Shown piece by piece: positions 28,701-37,278 of a stretch of 64,000 bases of DNA. The position numbers and the translations under genes were made by a program. The stretch is from positions 1,288,023 to 1,352,022 of the forward strand of contig NZ_MSCQ01000002.1 in assembly GCF_002954725.1 (NCBI RefSeq), written 5' to 3'. The notes beneath the pieces are model-generated. The model saw only the letters and a program-made list of their open reading frames with translations, did not search any database and was not told where the DNA came from. Every line of letters starts with the position of its first letter. Position 1 is the stretch's first letter. This DNA is from Photobacterium phosphoreum. Its GTDB lineage: Bacteria; Pseudomonadota; Gammaproteobacteria; Enterobacterales; Vibrionaceae.

Positions 28701-28802
28701 ACGTCCTAATTTTAGATAGCTGATGTAGCCACCAATTAAGATGATTGCAATCATCACCCATACACTGGTGCGCTTAGCTATGGTATAGCGAGCGATATCC
28801 AT
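25764..28802 (-). CDS. RND efflux pump inner-membrane permease
   Basis: 1012 residues, the family's usual size, with twelve predicted membrane helices in two groups and two large periplasmic loops. It starts MDIARYTIAKRTSVWVMIAI. The RND signatures are visible: proton-relay Asp residues in ALIIALGMLVDNAIVVTDG and later GMMVKNAIVLVDQTD. It is a proton-driven exporter, most like the HAE1/MexK-TriC-type transporters. It lies 5 bases after its adaptor gene. No outer-membrane channel gene is present, so it presumably uses a TolC supplied elsewhere. Confidence 0.93.
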   Translation of the reverse strand: MDIARYTIAKRTSVWVMIAIILIGGYISYLKLGRFEDPEFVIRQAVIITPYAGATAQEVSDEVTDIIEGAVQSLQELKEVKSVSKQGMSEVTVEIKLEFAKSQADLQQVWDKLRRKIADAQRQLPPGAGPSIVNDDFSDVYALFFAVTGEGFTDKQLSDYVDSLRRELVLVPGVAKTATLAEQQETIFVEFTSERLAKFGLSIDNVLSVLQKQNIVTVAGSLTANSMRIPVMPTPNVNSFNDLKNLQVGLGDNNTVLHLKDIANLKRGYQEPASMLMRYNGERAIGFGISNVTGGNVVDMGDAVKARIAELESQRPLGMELNVISMQSDSVRDSVTNFIDNLIAAVVIVFIVLLLFMGVRSGIIIGFVLVLTVAGTLCIMLIDDIAMQRISLGALIIALGMLVDNAIVVTDGILVRLQNNEDREVVIPEVVNATKWPLLGGTVVGICAFSAIGLSPSDMGEYAGSLFWVILYSMLLSWLFAVTVTPLLCHQFLKVKVKTDTDKPSKVVTGYKGLLSWVLLHRKTTGLLLVATLVGAIWGVKYVPPGFMPESQRAQFVVDVYLPQGTDIQNTQTVVANIEQDVKQKPGISNISSFIGGGGLRFMLTYAPEARNPSYGQLLIDIDDYRNIAPLLVELQKELDIKYPEASIKVWKFMLGRGGGKKIEAGFKGPDSKVLRDLAEQAKAIMLSDPNLIAVQDDWRQQVPVIKPVYSTEKAQRFGLTNQEISQAIAQTLTGRNIGVYREGNDLIPIVVRAPDNERTHERAIENTQVYSRMVNNLIPVSQLIESVNVAWEDAILRRINRIPTILVQADPAPGVFTADAFNDLRGKVEAIELPPGYELTWYGEYKASNDANAGLASSAPYGFAAMILAVIFMFNAIRQPLVIWLTVPFALVGVTVGLVIFQTPFEFMAILGFLSLIGMMVKNAIVLVDQTDVEIAAGKTPYQAIIDSALSRARPVLLGAFTTILGVAPLLVDPFFKSMAVTIMFGLLFATILTLVVIPLLYAVLFRVKVE

Positions 28803-28807
28803 TAATC

Positions 28808-29935
28808 TTATGCTCCGTTTTGAGAGTTATCTGTGTATGGGCGAATTTCCATACCTGTTTTAAGTTTCGATACACCTGCAATAACAATGCGCTCGCCTGC
28901 AATCAGACCAGAAGGAACCGTAATGCAATTTTTATTGATGGTGCCAACTTTGATGTAACGTTTTTCTACGATGTTACTGTCAGTAACAACCCAGACGAAT
29001 TGTTTGTTCTTGTTATCGGGTACGACTGCCGTTAGCGGTACAATTAACGGGTTGTTTTTATTGTCGATATAGTCTTCAGGGCATTCAGCAACATTCGGTG
29101 TTACTTTGACGGGCATACCAGGCAGAATATTCAAGCCTTTCGAATCATCCAACCCCAAAACAATTGAGAATGTTTGCGTAATCGGATCCGCTTGCGTTGA
29201 GTAAGTACGTAGACTCAACGGTAATAAGTGACCTGGAATATTGGTAATTTCAGCGTTAGCTTTTTTACATTTCATGCCACTTAGCATCACGATGTCAGGA
29301 ATGTTAATCACGACTTCTAGATTATCTAGATTATGCAATGTTAGTACTGATGTATTCGCTTGAATTTGAATGTGATTATCAATCAACTTACGACCAATGA
29401 TGCCATCAAATGGTGCTTTTAGTTGGGTATAAGCTAGCTGATTCTTTGCTTCTTCAAGGCGGTTTTGTGCCAAGTCATAACGTGTCATTAGTTCATCAAG
29501 ATCACTTTTAGCGATCGCTTGTGAACTTTCATAAATTGACTTACCACGTAAGTAATCTTTTTTAGTGTTGTTTAATTCCAGTTGTGCCGCTGAAAACGTT
29601 GTTTGAGCATCTTTAGGATCTAATTTTGCCAGCAGTTGACCTTTATGTACCTTGTCACCTTCATTTACAAAGATGTGACTAACACGGCCATTAACTTGAA
29701 ATGACAAATCTGCACGCTCTGCTGAGCGGATCACACCATTAAAATTTAAACTACTGTCAGCTTTAGGCATAACAACTTGAGTCAGGGCGGGACTAATGAT
29801 AGGCGCGGTGACAGTTGTTTCTTTTTGACTGTCACATCCTGACAACATCACTACCGCTAAAGATAAACTAACGGCCATGGCCAGTTTATTGATTGTTAAC
29901 GATGTCACATTGGACATTGCTGAATGAGTTTTCAC
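28808..29935 (-). CDS. RND efflux periplasmic adaptor lipoprotein
   Basis: About 375 residues. A lipoprotein signal ends VVMLSGCDS. The mature part has the HlyD-type order: barrel-sandwich half (DLSFQVNGRVSHIFVNEGDK), helical hairpin with coiled coil (about 95-165), second half-lipoyl motif (LKAPFDGIIGRKLIDNHIQI), then beta-barrel. The open frame begins at an ATG at 29953, but GGAG lies correctly before the GTG at 29935, which I prefer. It bridges the RND permease and the outer-membrane channel. A divergent TetR gene upstream likely controls it. Confidence 0.9.
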   Translation of the reverse strand: MKTHSAMSNVTSLTINKLAMAVSLSLAVVMLSGCDSQKETTVTAPIISPALTQVVMPKADSSLNFNGVIRSAERADLSFQVNGRVSHIFVNEGDKVHKGQLLAKLDPKDAQTTFSAAQLELNNTKKDYLRGKSIYESSQAIAKSDLDELMTRYDLAQNRLEEAKNQLAYTQLKAPFDGIIGRKLIDNHIQIQANTSVLTLHNLDNLEVVINIPDIVMLSGMKCKKANAEITNIPGHLLPLSLRTYSTQADPITQTFSIVLGLDDSKGLNILPGMPVKVTPNVAECPEDYIDNKNNPLIVPLTAVVPDNKNKQFVWVVTDSNIVEKRYIKVGTINKNCITVPSGLIAGERIVIAGVSKLKTGMEIRPYTDNSQNGA

Positions 29936-30007
29936 CGTGTTCTCCACTATCATTAGGTTGATGATTAACGTTGGTTAACCATGTACAGTCACCACTGAGG
30001 TAAACTA

Positions 30008-30096
30008 AGAATGCATTCTAGTGATAAAAACCAAATTGTAAACTACGCAGTGTACTTTTTTGTTTCAGATTGTTAGACTGCGCTCATAATCTGAAA
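30008..30096. promoter_or_regulatory. Dyad symmetry sites upstream of the RND operon
   Basis: Two dyads lie between the divergent adaptor and TetR genes: a perfect palindrome AGAATGCATTCT (30008-30019), and the longer-spaced TTTCAGATT (30063-30071) with AATCTGAAA (30088-30096). The second overlaps the TetR gene's promoter region. Either could be the operator of the TetR regulator. Confidence 0.55.
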
Positions 30097-30124
30097 TAAA
30101 AATAGTATGAGGAATCTCTTAAGG

Positions 30125-30730
30125 ATGAAGCAAACTGAGCGTAAGCATCTAGCCATCATTGAAGCTGCGAAAGAAGAGTTTATAACTCACGGATTTTTAG
30201 CATCGAATATGGATCGTATATCAACAGAAGCTGCGGTCTCTAAGCGGACGTTATATCGTCACTTTGAGAGTAAAGAGGTGTTATTCGTTTCAGTGCTGAC
30301 TATCATTCAAGAGTCGGTAACTGAAAATGTTAAGTATGAGTTTGATCCAGAGAAAACATTGACGGAACAACTGACAGCAATTACTTGTCGTGAAGCGGAT
30401 ATTTTGTATTCAACTTATGGTATTCCACTGTCGCGTACCATTGTGATGGAATTTTTACGCCAACCTGACTTAGCGTTAAATTTGATTAAAGATTTATACA
30501 GTACAAAAGCGATTACGGATTGGTTTCAGCAAGCAATTGCTGCAGGCTGTATGATTGATAAAAATGTGATGTTGCTGACTAATATTTATATTAGTTTATT
30601 TCAGGGACTGCTTTTTTGGCCACAAGTGATGAATATATCACCTAATTGTGAGGGGAAAGTGCTTGAGGATAATATTAATACCGTGGTGTCAGTATTTTTA
30701 GCGTCACACATGATAAAAGAATTACCATAA
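30125..30730 (+). CDS. TetR-family regulator of the RND pump
   Basis: 201 residues. TetR helix-turn-helix: KHLAIIEAAKEEFITHGF, then MDRISTEAAVSKRTLYRHFE. The C-terminal ligand domain is typical of AcrR-type efflux repressors with the C_TetR_AefR-like pattern. An ATG at 30107 is in frame six codons upstream, but GAGGA at 30109-30113 suits the ATG at 30125 better, and MKQTERKHLAI is a normal family start. It is divergent to the efflux operon, with dyads between them. Confidence 0.85.
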   Translation: MKQTERKHLAIIEAAKEEFITHGFLASNMDRISTEAAVSKRTLYRHFESKEVLFVSVLTIIQESVTENVKYEFDPEKTLTEQLTAITCREADILYSTYGIPLSRTIVMEFLRQPDLALNLIKDLYSTKAITDWFQQAIAAGCMIDKNVMLLTNIYISLFQGLLFWPQVMNISPNCEGKVLEDNINTVVSVFLASHMIKELP

Positions 30731-30868
30731 ACGTTTTGAGTCTAATTGTTCAGTTATAGGTATTAGATAATAGTATTGCTGAAATTAATCGCTTAGCGTT
30801 ATACTTTATGTCAGATATGCATTCGAGATATTAAAATCTCATCTAATAATCCTGTGGAAGATAGACAA

Positions 30869-31279
30869 ATGAAAAAATTACTCGTGGCCTCTGCTATTAT
30901 GTTTTCATCAATGTCAGTGATGGCAGCAACGCAATCAACGCAAGGTGGTTTTAACGGTCCGACTGAAGCGGCTCCACTTGTTCAAGCGAAAGGTGGTTTT
31001 AATGGTCCAAGTGCTGTTCCTGTATTAAATACAGTGAAAGCCGCCTCGCATGCTGATGATAATGTTGCCGTAGAACTTACTGGTTATGTTATATCTTCAA
31101 TTGGTAAAGAAGATTATATGTTCAAAGATGTGACGGGTGAAATTAAAATTGAAATCGACCATAAAGATTGGCATGGAATTACAGTAACACCTACCACTAA
31201 AGTGATCATTCGTGGTGAAGTAGATAAAGATTGGACAGTACGTACTATTGACGTTAATACTATTGCTCTTGCACAATAA
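30869..31279 (+). CDS. ygiW: YgiW/YdeI-type stress-tolerance OB-fold protein
   Basis: 136 residues: signal peptide (KLLVASAIMFSSMSVMAA) and a small periplasmic OB-fold (BOF) domain with the family motif SSIGKEDYMFKDVTGEIKIEIDHKDWHGITV. The N-terminal part contains GGFNGP twice, as in E. coli YgiW. These proteins are linked to resistance to peroxide, cadmium or cationic peptides; the mechanism is unclear. An ATG at 30854 is in frame, but GGAAG is spaced for the ATG at 30869. A terminator follows. Confidence 0.87.
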   Translation: MKKLLVASAIMFSSMSVMAATQSTQGGFNGPTEAAPLVQAKGGFNGPSAVPVLNTVKAASHADDNVAVELTGYVISSIGKEDYMFKDVTGEIKIEIDHKDWHGITVTPTTKVIIRGEVDKDWTVRTIDVNTIALAQ

Positions 31280-31302
31280 TTAATCATGTTATAGTCGAAA
31301 AG

Positions 31303-31326
31303 AGCCAGCATAAGTGCTGGCTTTTT
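31303..31326. terminator. Terminator between YgiW and YidA-like genes
   Basis: AGCCAGCA (31303-31310), loop TAAG, TGCTGGCT (31315-31322), then T run. Convergent genes flank it, so it may act on both strands (CTCTTTTC on the other). Confidence 0.85.
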
Positions 31327-31340
31327 ATGCTTTTCATCAA

Positions 31341-32150
31341 CTAAGCATTAAGAATAAACTTCTCAATTACTTGTGCAACACCACTATTATTATTGGTATC
31401 TGTAATATAGTTAGCCATCGCTTTGGTTGCTTCAGTTGCATTGCCCATTGCGACCCCTAATCCTGCAAATTCGATCATATGATGATCATTACCTGCATCG
31501 CCCATCGCAATCACTTCATCTTGTTTAATATTTAAGAAATCAGCCAGTGCCTTAACACCGACACCTTTGTTGCTATTGGTGTGCATAAATTCAAGGAAGA
31601 AAGGGGCACTTCTTACAATCGTATACTGTTGATATAGCTCAGAAGGTAATTGTGCAATCGCCGCTTCAAGACGATCTTCTTCATCAATAATCATCACTTT
31701 CATGATTTCTTCGTTGTCGTCTAACTCTGAGAAGTCAGCGAGTGTGATAGTTAAACCATTAATTTTAGCTTCGTGATCGGTGTAGTAATTATGCGCTGGT
31801 GTAATCAGTCCCTGACGGCGAGAAAATGCATGCACATGTACACCCAGATCGTGAGCAATAGCTGCAATCGCTTTGGCATCACTGCCGATTAACGTTTGGC
31901 TTCTAACCACTTCTTTACTCGCAACCCGTTGTACTAAAGAGGCGTTATACGACAGCACAAAATCATTATCGCTATCCATATTAAGTTCTTTTAACGCCCA
32001 TTCCATCCCTTCAATGGGACGACCTGATGCTAATACAACATACACACCTTGTTCGCGCGCTGCAGCAATCGCTTGTTTATTCATCGCTGAAATAGCGCCG
32101 TCTGAATTAAGTAATGTGCCGTCCATATCAAGTGCAACTAATTTATACAT
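31341..32150 (-). CDS. yidA: Cof-type HAD sugar phosphatase (YidA-like)
   Basis: 269 residues. HAD motifs in order: catalytic LDMDGTLLNSDG (Asp8 and Asp10), a lid with SGRPIEGMEWAL, Lys in NKGVGVKALADF, and GDAGNDHHMIEFAG. Length and the segments SAPFFLEFM and GVGVKAL closely match E. coli YidA, which dephosphorylates sugar phosphates and similar small phosphoesters with Mg2+. It stands alone. Confidence 0.88.
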   Translation of the reverse strand: MYKLVALDMDGTLLNSDGAISAMNKQAIAAAREQGVYVVLASGRPIEGMEWALKELNMDSDNDFVLSYNASLVQRVASKEVVRSQTLIGSDAKAIAAIAHDLGVHVHAFSRRQGLITPAHNYYTDHEAKINGLTITLADFSELDDNEEIMKVMIIDEEDRLEAAIAQLPSELYQQYTIVRSAPFFLEFMHTNSNKGVGVKALADFLNIKQDEVIAMGDAGNDHHMIEFAGLGVAMGNATEATKAMANYITDTNNNSGVAQVIEKFILNA

Positions 32151-32398
32151 TGTTATTGTCCATCACGAATAAAATACTAGCGCCATAATAAGCAAAATCA
32201 GTCATAAAAACGATAAAAAGTCGTATTTATATTGAGTAAAAAAGTTCTGATATTCGATGAAAAAATAAAGTAAAACGCTCTTTTTTTGTGGTTTATTTGT
32301 AATTGAATTGTTGTATTTCTTTGTGTTGCAGTGGTTATTTGTTTAGACTACTAACTATTATGTATGTTTAGTGACAGATAAATAAAGGGAAGTTATTT

Positions 32399-33400
32399 AT
32401 GCGTAAGTTAGTTATAGCATCGCTATTTATGGCTAGTTTTTCAGTGCAAGCTGATACAGAAAAAGAATGTGGAAAAGTGACGATTGCTGATATGAATTGG
32501 AACTCAGCGACCTTAATTGCCAATGTTGATAGCTTTATTCTACAACATGGTTATGGCTGTGATACTGAATTAGTGCCGGGTGATACGATGCCAACTGGTA
32601 CATCAATGATTGAAAAAGGTGAGCCTGATATTGCTCCTGAAATGTGGAGTAATTCATTAAAGAGTGCGCTTGATCGTGGTGTCAAAGAAGGGCGTTTAAA
32701 ATTTGCAGGGCCAACATTCTCTGATGGTGGTGAGGAAGGATTTTGGGTGCCTGAATATATGGTTGAAACAACACCTGAGCTAGCCACCATTGCTGGCATT
32801 AAGAAAAATGCCAAGCTCTTTACTCACCCAGAAGATCCAGAACAATCAGCATTTTATGGTTGCCCTGCGGGTTGGAATTGTCAGATCTCCGCTGGTAATT
32901 TATTTAAAGCGCTTGATTTAGCAAAATCTGGATTCGATTTAATTGATCCCGGTTCAGGTGCTGGTTTATCGGGTTCTATTGCAAAAGCTTATGAACGTAA
33001 ACAACCATGGTTTGGCTATTACTGGGCACCAACAGCCGTGTTAGGTAAATATAAAATGGTTAAAGTTGATTTTGGCTCTGGTGTTGATGCCAAATACTTC
33101 TCATCGTGCATTACTAGTCCTGAATGTGTTGATCCTAAAGTCACTATGTACCCACCATCAGCAGTGGACACAGTTATTACCACTTCATTTGCTGCGCGTT
33201 CAAATGACGCGGTAAAATATTTATCAGCGCGCTCATTTACTAACAGTCAAATGAATGAATTATTGGCATGGATGGAAGATAATCAAGCTGATGGTGAAGC
33301 GGTTATGGTGGAATTTTTGACTCAGCATGAAGCGATTTGGACCCAATGGGTATCAACAGATGTCGCTACAAAAGTTAAAGGCGCATTGAAAGATTTATAA
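32399..33400 (+). CDS. Betaine/choline-type ABC importer, periplasmic binding protein
   Basis: 333 residues with a signal peptide (MRKLVIASLFMASFSVQA). The mature protein has the OpuAC/ProX fold: VTIADMNWNSATLIANVDSF, then PDIAPEMWSNSLKSAL, and aromatic residues in GGEEGFWVPEY and QPWFGYYWAPTAV that could form the cation cage for quaternary ammonium compounds. AAAGGGA precedes ATG. It is first in a three-gene operon (binding protein, permease, ATPase), the reverse of E. coli proVWX. The order and CBS-containing ATPase fit glycine betaine/proline betaine or choline import. The ligand is inferred. Confidence 0.87.
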   Translation: MRKLVIASLFMASFSVQADTEKECGKVTIADMNWNSATLIANVDSFILQHGYGCDTELVPGDTMPTGTSMIEKGEPDIAPEMWSNSLKSALDRGVKEGRLKFAGPTFSDGGEEGFWVPEYMVETTPELATIAGIKKNAKLFTHPEDPEQSAFYGCPAGWNCQISAGNLFKALDLAKSGFDLIDPGSGAGLSGSIAKAYERKQPWFGYYWAPTAVLGKYKMVKVDFGSGVDAKYFSSCITSPECVDPKVTMYPPSAVDTVITTSFAARSNDAVKYLSARSFTNSQMNELLAWMEDNQADGEAVMVEFLTQHEAIWTQWVSTDVATKVKGALKDL

Positions 33401-33417
33401 GTAACAGGATGATACTT

Positions 33418-34314
33418 ATGTCAAAGGATTCATGGTTAACAGAGTTTCCTCAACTTGAACGAGCACAGTTAGTTGAAATTAGGAAAACATTAGATGGTAG
33501 TTATCGTGCTTTTTCTCGCGAATATGGTGATACCATCGAGCGCTTTTTTGATCCATTACTGGCTTTTTTAATTTGGTTTGAAAAACTGTTGCTGGCAACC
33601 CCATGGTGGTTAGTGATCGCGGTATTAGCTGCAATTGCTTATGTTGCGAGTCGATCTTGGAAGTTATCACTTGGGGTGGTGATTTCTTTTGTTCTGATTG
33701 GTGTTTTTGGCATGTGGGATAATACCATGCGCACCATGAGTATTATTTTAGTATCAACCTTGGTCGCAATAGCAATCGGTATACCAACAGGTATCGCGAT
33801 GGCAAGATCGGATCGGATCCAGCGTATTGTGACGCCGATGCTCGATGTGATGCAAACCATGCCCGCATTTGTCTACCTAATTCCGGTGGTGATGTTACTG
33901 GGTATTGGTAAAATCCCTGGCGTGATAGCGGTGGTGATTTATGCGGTTCCGCCTGTTATTCGTTTAACTAACTTGGGTATTCGTTTAGTGGACGAAGAAG
34001 TATTAGAGGCAGCAACAGCGTATGGAGCGAGTCCGATGCAGCGTTTATTTGGCGTGCAAATACCCCTAGCAATGCCCAATATTATGGCGGGTATTAATCA
34101 GACCATCATGATGGCGTTAGCGATGGTGGTTATTGCATCGATGATTGGTGTCAAAGGCTTAGGTCAACCGGTACTTAAATCAATTACGAATCAATATTTC
34201 ACCTTAGGATTGCTCAATGGATTAGCAATTGTGGCATTAGCGATTATTTTTGACCGTATCTCTCAAAGTTATGCTCAACGGAGTCAGCAGCATTTAAGAG
34301 GGACACATCAATGA
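33418..34314 (+). CDS. Betaine/choline-type ABC importer, permease
   Basis: 298 residues (ProW-like). An N-terminal soluble stretch of about 55 residues precedes roughly six membrane helices. The binding-protein-dependent permease (EAA) loop is seen as EVLEAATAYGASPMQRLFGVQIPLAMP. An ATG at 33409 is in frame, but ACAGGA lies eight bases before the ATG at 33418. It overlaps the ATPase gene by four bases (ATGA). Confidence 0.88.
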   Translation: MSKDSWLTEFPQLERAQLVEIRKTLDGSYRAFSREYGDTIERFFDPLLAFLIWFEKLLLATPWWLVIAVLAAIAYVASRSWKLSLGVVISFVLIGVFGMWDNTMRTMSIILVSTLVAIAIGIPTGIAMARSDRIQRIVTPMLDVMQTMPAFVYLIPVVMLLGIGKIPGVIAVVIYAVPPVIRLTNLGIRLVDEEVLEAATAYGASPMQRLFGVQIPLAMPNIMAGINQTIMMALAMVVIASMIGVKGLGQPVLKSITNQYFTLGLLNGLAIVALAIIFDRISQSYAQRSQQHLRGTHQ

Positions 34315-35525
34315 GTAATGAACAACGTACTACTCCGCTTATTCAAGTTAAAAATTTGTATAAAATCTTTGGCCCTAAAGATAAGCAAGTGCTCAAAAAA
34401 GTAAAAGCGGGAGAATCTAAAGACGCTATTTTAGCGGAAACGGGCCATACCGTTGGGTTAAGTGATATCAATCTAGATATTTACCCCGGTGAAATCTTTG
34501 TCATCATGGGGCTGTCAGGTTCAGGTAAGTCAACATTAATACGCCACTTCAATCGCTTAATTGAACCCACTGAAGGCAGTATTATTATTGAAGATACCGA
34601 TGTGATGACTCTCAACGCCAAGCAATTGCAAGATTTTCGACGTCATAAAATGTCGATGGTGTTTCAACGCTTTGGTTTAATGCCGCATCGAACAGTATTA
34701 CAAAATGTTGGTTATGGTTTACATGTTCAAGGGGCTAAACCTGCTCAGTGGCAGCAACAAGCACAACAATGGCTCACCACCGTAGGGCTGGCGGGGTATG
34801 AACAAAGTTATCCGGCTAATTTATCGGGAGGACAACAACAACGGGTTGGGCTTGCTCGTGCATTATGTACTAATGCCGAAGTATTATTGATGGATGAGGC
34901 TTTTTCTGCATTAGACCCACTGATTCGAAGCGAGATGCAAGATCAATTGATTGAATTACAACAAAAACTGCATAAGACGATTATTTTTATTACTCATGAT
35001 CTTGATGAAGCATTACGGTTAGGTGATCGTATTGCTATTTTACGTGATGGCAAATTAATTCAGCAGGGTAAACCGGTAGATATTTTACTTAACCCGGCTG
35101 ATGATTATGTCGAAGCCTTTGTTAAAGATGTCAATCGTGCTCGTGCATTAACTGTTGCTACAGTAATGAAACCACAATGTGTAAGAATTTCAGCTGAAAC
35201 TATTGGTGAAGCGGTGGCTGAAATGCGGAATGCAAAAGATGATTATGGTTATTTTATTGATGATGACGGTTATCAAGGCGTAATTACTCAACAAACGTTA
35301 GAACAAGTTAATGAAGCTGATTATAGCAAAGCCATTGATTTATCTATGCTGAAGACCGTTCCTGCTATTGCAACAGATGCCTTATTAGAAACGGTTATTC
35401 CTGAAACATTGGACAGTGACCATCCATTACCGGTGATTAATGAAGACGGTGATGTTACGGGACGATTATCTCGTTCAACATTAGCCGAAGCATTAAGTGA
35501 TCAAATAAAAGAGCCACAAGATTAA
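34311..35525 (+). CDS. Betaine/choline-type ABC importer, ATPase with CBS domains
   Basis: 404 residues (ProV-like). Walker A GLSGSGKSTLIRHF, Q-loop VFQRFGLMPHRT, ABC signature LSGGQQQRVGLARAL, Walker B VLLMDEAFSALDP, and switch His in FITHDLDEAL. The C-terminal 120 residues (from ALTVATVMKPQCVR) form two CBS modules, which in ProV/OpuA-type ATPases respond to ionic strength. Activity is therefore probably osmotically gated. It is last in the operon. A hairpin follows at 35589. Confidence 0.9.
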   Translation: MSNEQRTTPLIQVKNLYKIFGPKDKQVLKKVKAGESKDAILAETGHTVGLSDINLDIYPGEIFVIMGLSGSGKSTLIRHFNRLIEPTEGSIIIEDTDVMTLNAKQLQDFRRHKMSMVFQRFGLMPHRTVLQNVGYGLHVQGAKPAQWQQQAQQWLTTVGLAGYEQSYPANLSGGQQQRVGLARALCTNAEVLLMDEAFSALDPLIRSEMQDQLIELQQKLHKTIIFITHDLDEALRLGDRIAILRDGKLIQQGKPVDILLNPADDYVEAFVKDVNRARALTVATVMKPQCVRISAETIGEAVAEMRNAKDDYGYFIDDDGYQGVITQQTLEQVNEADYSKAIDLSMLKTVPAIATDALLETVIPETLDSDHPLPVINEDGDVTGRLSRSTLAEALSDQIKEPQD

Positions 35526-35588
35526 GATGATTAAATCAGAGACTAATCTTGCGGTATATTGATCGTTATCTTGCTTTTTCTTAATAAA

Positions 35589-35608
35589 AAGCTCCATTGT
35601 TGGAGCTT
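35589..35608. terminator. Terminator hairpin between ABC operon and membrane protein gene
   Basis: AAGCTCCA (35589-35596), loop TTGT, TGGAGCTT (35601-35608). On the leftward strand a clear TTTTTATT follows, and on the rightward strand AATTTTA. It likely ends the gene at 35613 and perhaps the ABC operon. Confidence 0.7.
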
Positions 35609-35612
35609 AATT

Positions 35613-36113
35613 TTACTTATTGATTTTTTGTTGTTCTAAAGAAAATTGATATAAACCGATAATACTGTTTCGTAACCAATGCCAGCATACAAATAAAAGA
35701 ACCAATGAAAATAATACTGCAGAGATAATCGAATTAAAGGTATCAAGGATCGTATTATTGACCCCAAGGCTTTGCATCAATGAATAACTGATAAATGCAA
35801 CCATGACAAATGATATTATTAATAGCAGATAAATAATACCGTGCAGATAAATTTTGCATAGCGTAAACAGATGATTAGTAAAGTTATCAACTTTTTCTCG
35901 TAATCTATAACATATAGCAGCAAGAATAAGACTAATAATGATACTAAATATAGTCATTGTAATGATGCCAGAATAGCCATAATAAAGGGCTATTAGTAAA
36001 GATAGTGTTGTAATGAGATACATAGATACAATCAAAATAGGTTGTAATCTTCGATGTTTGACAAACAAAAAACTCATCCTTTCAATAATTCCAATTAGGT
36101 ATAATAACATCAC
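35613..36113 (-). CDS. Hypothetical four- to five-helix membrane protein
   Basis: 166 residues, almost all hydrophobic segments (for example LIGIIERMSFLF, PILIVSMYLITTLSLLIALYY, TMTIFSIIISLILAAIC, IIYLLLIISFVMVAFIS, ISAVLFSLVLLFVCWH). The pattern resembles uncharacterised YqhA-like (UPF0114) inner-membrane proteins, which is a tentative reading by layout. It is transcribed alone, leftward, with its own terminator. Confidence 0.55.
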   Translation of the reverse strand: MMLLYLIGIIERMSFLFVKHRRLQPILIVSMYLITTLSLLIALYYGYSGIITMTIFSIIISLILAAICYRLREKVDNFTNHLFTLCKIYLHGIIYLLLIISFVMVAFISYSLMQSLGVNNTILDTFNSIISAVLFSLVLLFVCWHWLRNSIIGLYQFSLEQQKINK

Positions 36114-36453
36114 GCTAAATGGTTATGCCAATATTTGTTATTTCATCATTATTTGGTGAGGGTTTCTGCATTTTTGGATGATGTTTGATGGATGATATTA
36201 ATGTAATAGTTATATTTTTTGACTGTTTATCGAATTATTAATTGGATGGTTTTGTATAAATAGTTGCTATTTTTGTTATCGAGATAACGAATTTTAATCG
36301 ACCTTGTAGCGTTTTAGTCATTTTTCATATAATAAGAGGTCAAATACACGCGGTTAGTAATATTTCATAATTTCAAGTGTTTTTTTATAAATTAGAATGT
36401 TTTTTATTAGATTGTGTTGTATTTGTATTTTTTGATGTGTGAGGGCGATAACA
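36114..36453. promoter_or_regulatory. Divergent AT-rich region upstream of the response regulator gene
   Basis: These 340 bases separate the membrane protein gene and the response regulator gene, which are divergent, so both promoters are here. It is very AT-rich with many T runs. I see no dyad strong enough to name an operator and no gene. Confidence 0.4.
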
Positions 36454-37182
36454 ATGGGCATGGGTAAAAAAGTACTTGTTGTCGATGATGATCAAGAGAT
36501 CCGTGAATTACTGGATGAGTATTTAACAAAAAACGGTTTTGACGTTATTACTGCGGCAGAAGGCGAAGAAATGAAACGGCGTTTAGCCGCCGGCTATCCT
36601 GATTTGATTTTATTAGACGTTATGATGCCCGGGGATGATGGTTTTACACTGTGTCAACATATTCGTAAAAGCTCGAATGTGCCTATTATCATGCTCACTG
36701 CTGTTTCTGATGAAATGGATCAGATTATTGGTCTTGAAATTGGTGCTGATGATTATATTGCTAAACCGTTTAGTCCTCGTCAATTATTGGCGCGTATTAA
36801 AGCACTATTAAGACGAATAAAGCCCACAGATAGTTTGCCATTATCAACAGAAGCTAAATTTATTCGTTTTGCTAATTGGCGACTTGATACCACTACGCAT
36901 TGTTTATTTGATTTAGAACAAAAGCTCAATTTCGAACTGACTGGCGGTGACTATTCATTACTGATGTTATTTTTATCTCGGCCCCAAGAAATATTAGATC
37001 GTGACACGATTTCTTATGCCACAAGAGGGCGCGATACTTTACCGTCAGAGCGCGGTATTGATGTTGCTTTAAGCCGTTTACGACAGCGATTAGGCGATAA
37101 AGGCCGTACTCAACGGTTAATAAAAACCAGTCGTGGTAATGGCTATATCTTTACTGCAGATGTGGTTTACGAAGACGCGTAA
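36454..37182 (+). CDS. OmpR/PhoB-family response regulator
   Basis: 242 residues. Receiver domain: acidic pair VVDDDQE, phosphoacceptor Asp55 (LILLDVMMPGDDG), and the switch Lys in ADDYIAKPFSPRQLLARI. A winged-helix DNA-binding domain fills residues 135-240 (DYSLLMLFLSRPQEILDR, RLGDKGRTQRLIKTSRGNGY). A GTG at 36439 is in frame, but GAGGG fits the ATG at 36454. A strong terminator-like hairpin separates it from the kinase gene. It most resembles regulators paired with sugar-responsive kinases (GltR-like). Confidence 0.9.
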   Translation: MGMGKKVLVVDDDQEIRELLDEYLTKNGFDVITAAEGEEMKRRLAAGYPDLILLDVMMPGDDGFTLCQHIRKSSNVPIIMLTAVSDEMDQIIGLEIGADDYIAKPFSPRQLLARIKALLRRIKPTDSLPLSTEAKFIRFANWRLDTTTHCLFDLEQKLNFELTGGDYSLLMLFLSRPQEILDRDTISYATRGRDTLPSERGIDVALSRLRQRLGDKGRTQRLIKTSRGNGYIFTADVVYEDA

Positions 37183-37223
37183 TGCACCAATCATTACGTT
37201 GAATAAAGCTAATAACGTTAGAT

Positions 37224-37259
37224 AAAGTGTGATCGCTTGTATGAGCATCACACTTTTTT
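37224..37259 (+). terminator. Terminator-like hairpin between response regulator and kinase genes
   Basis: AAAGTGTGAT (37224-37233) pairs with ATCACACTTT (37247-37256), with extra GCT/AGC pairing inside, then a run of T. It would reduce read-through from the regulator gene into the kinase gene, making the regulator more abundant than the kinase. Confidence 0.75.
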
Positions 37260-37278
37260 ACTATATGGATAATGGGAA

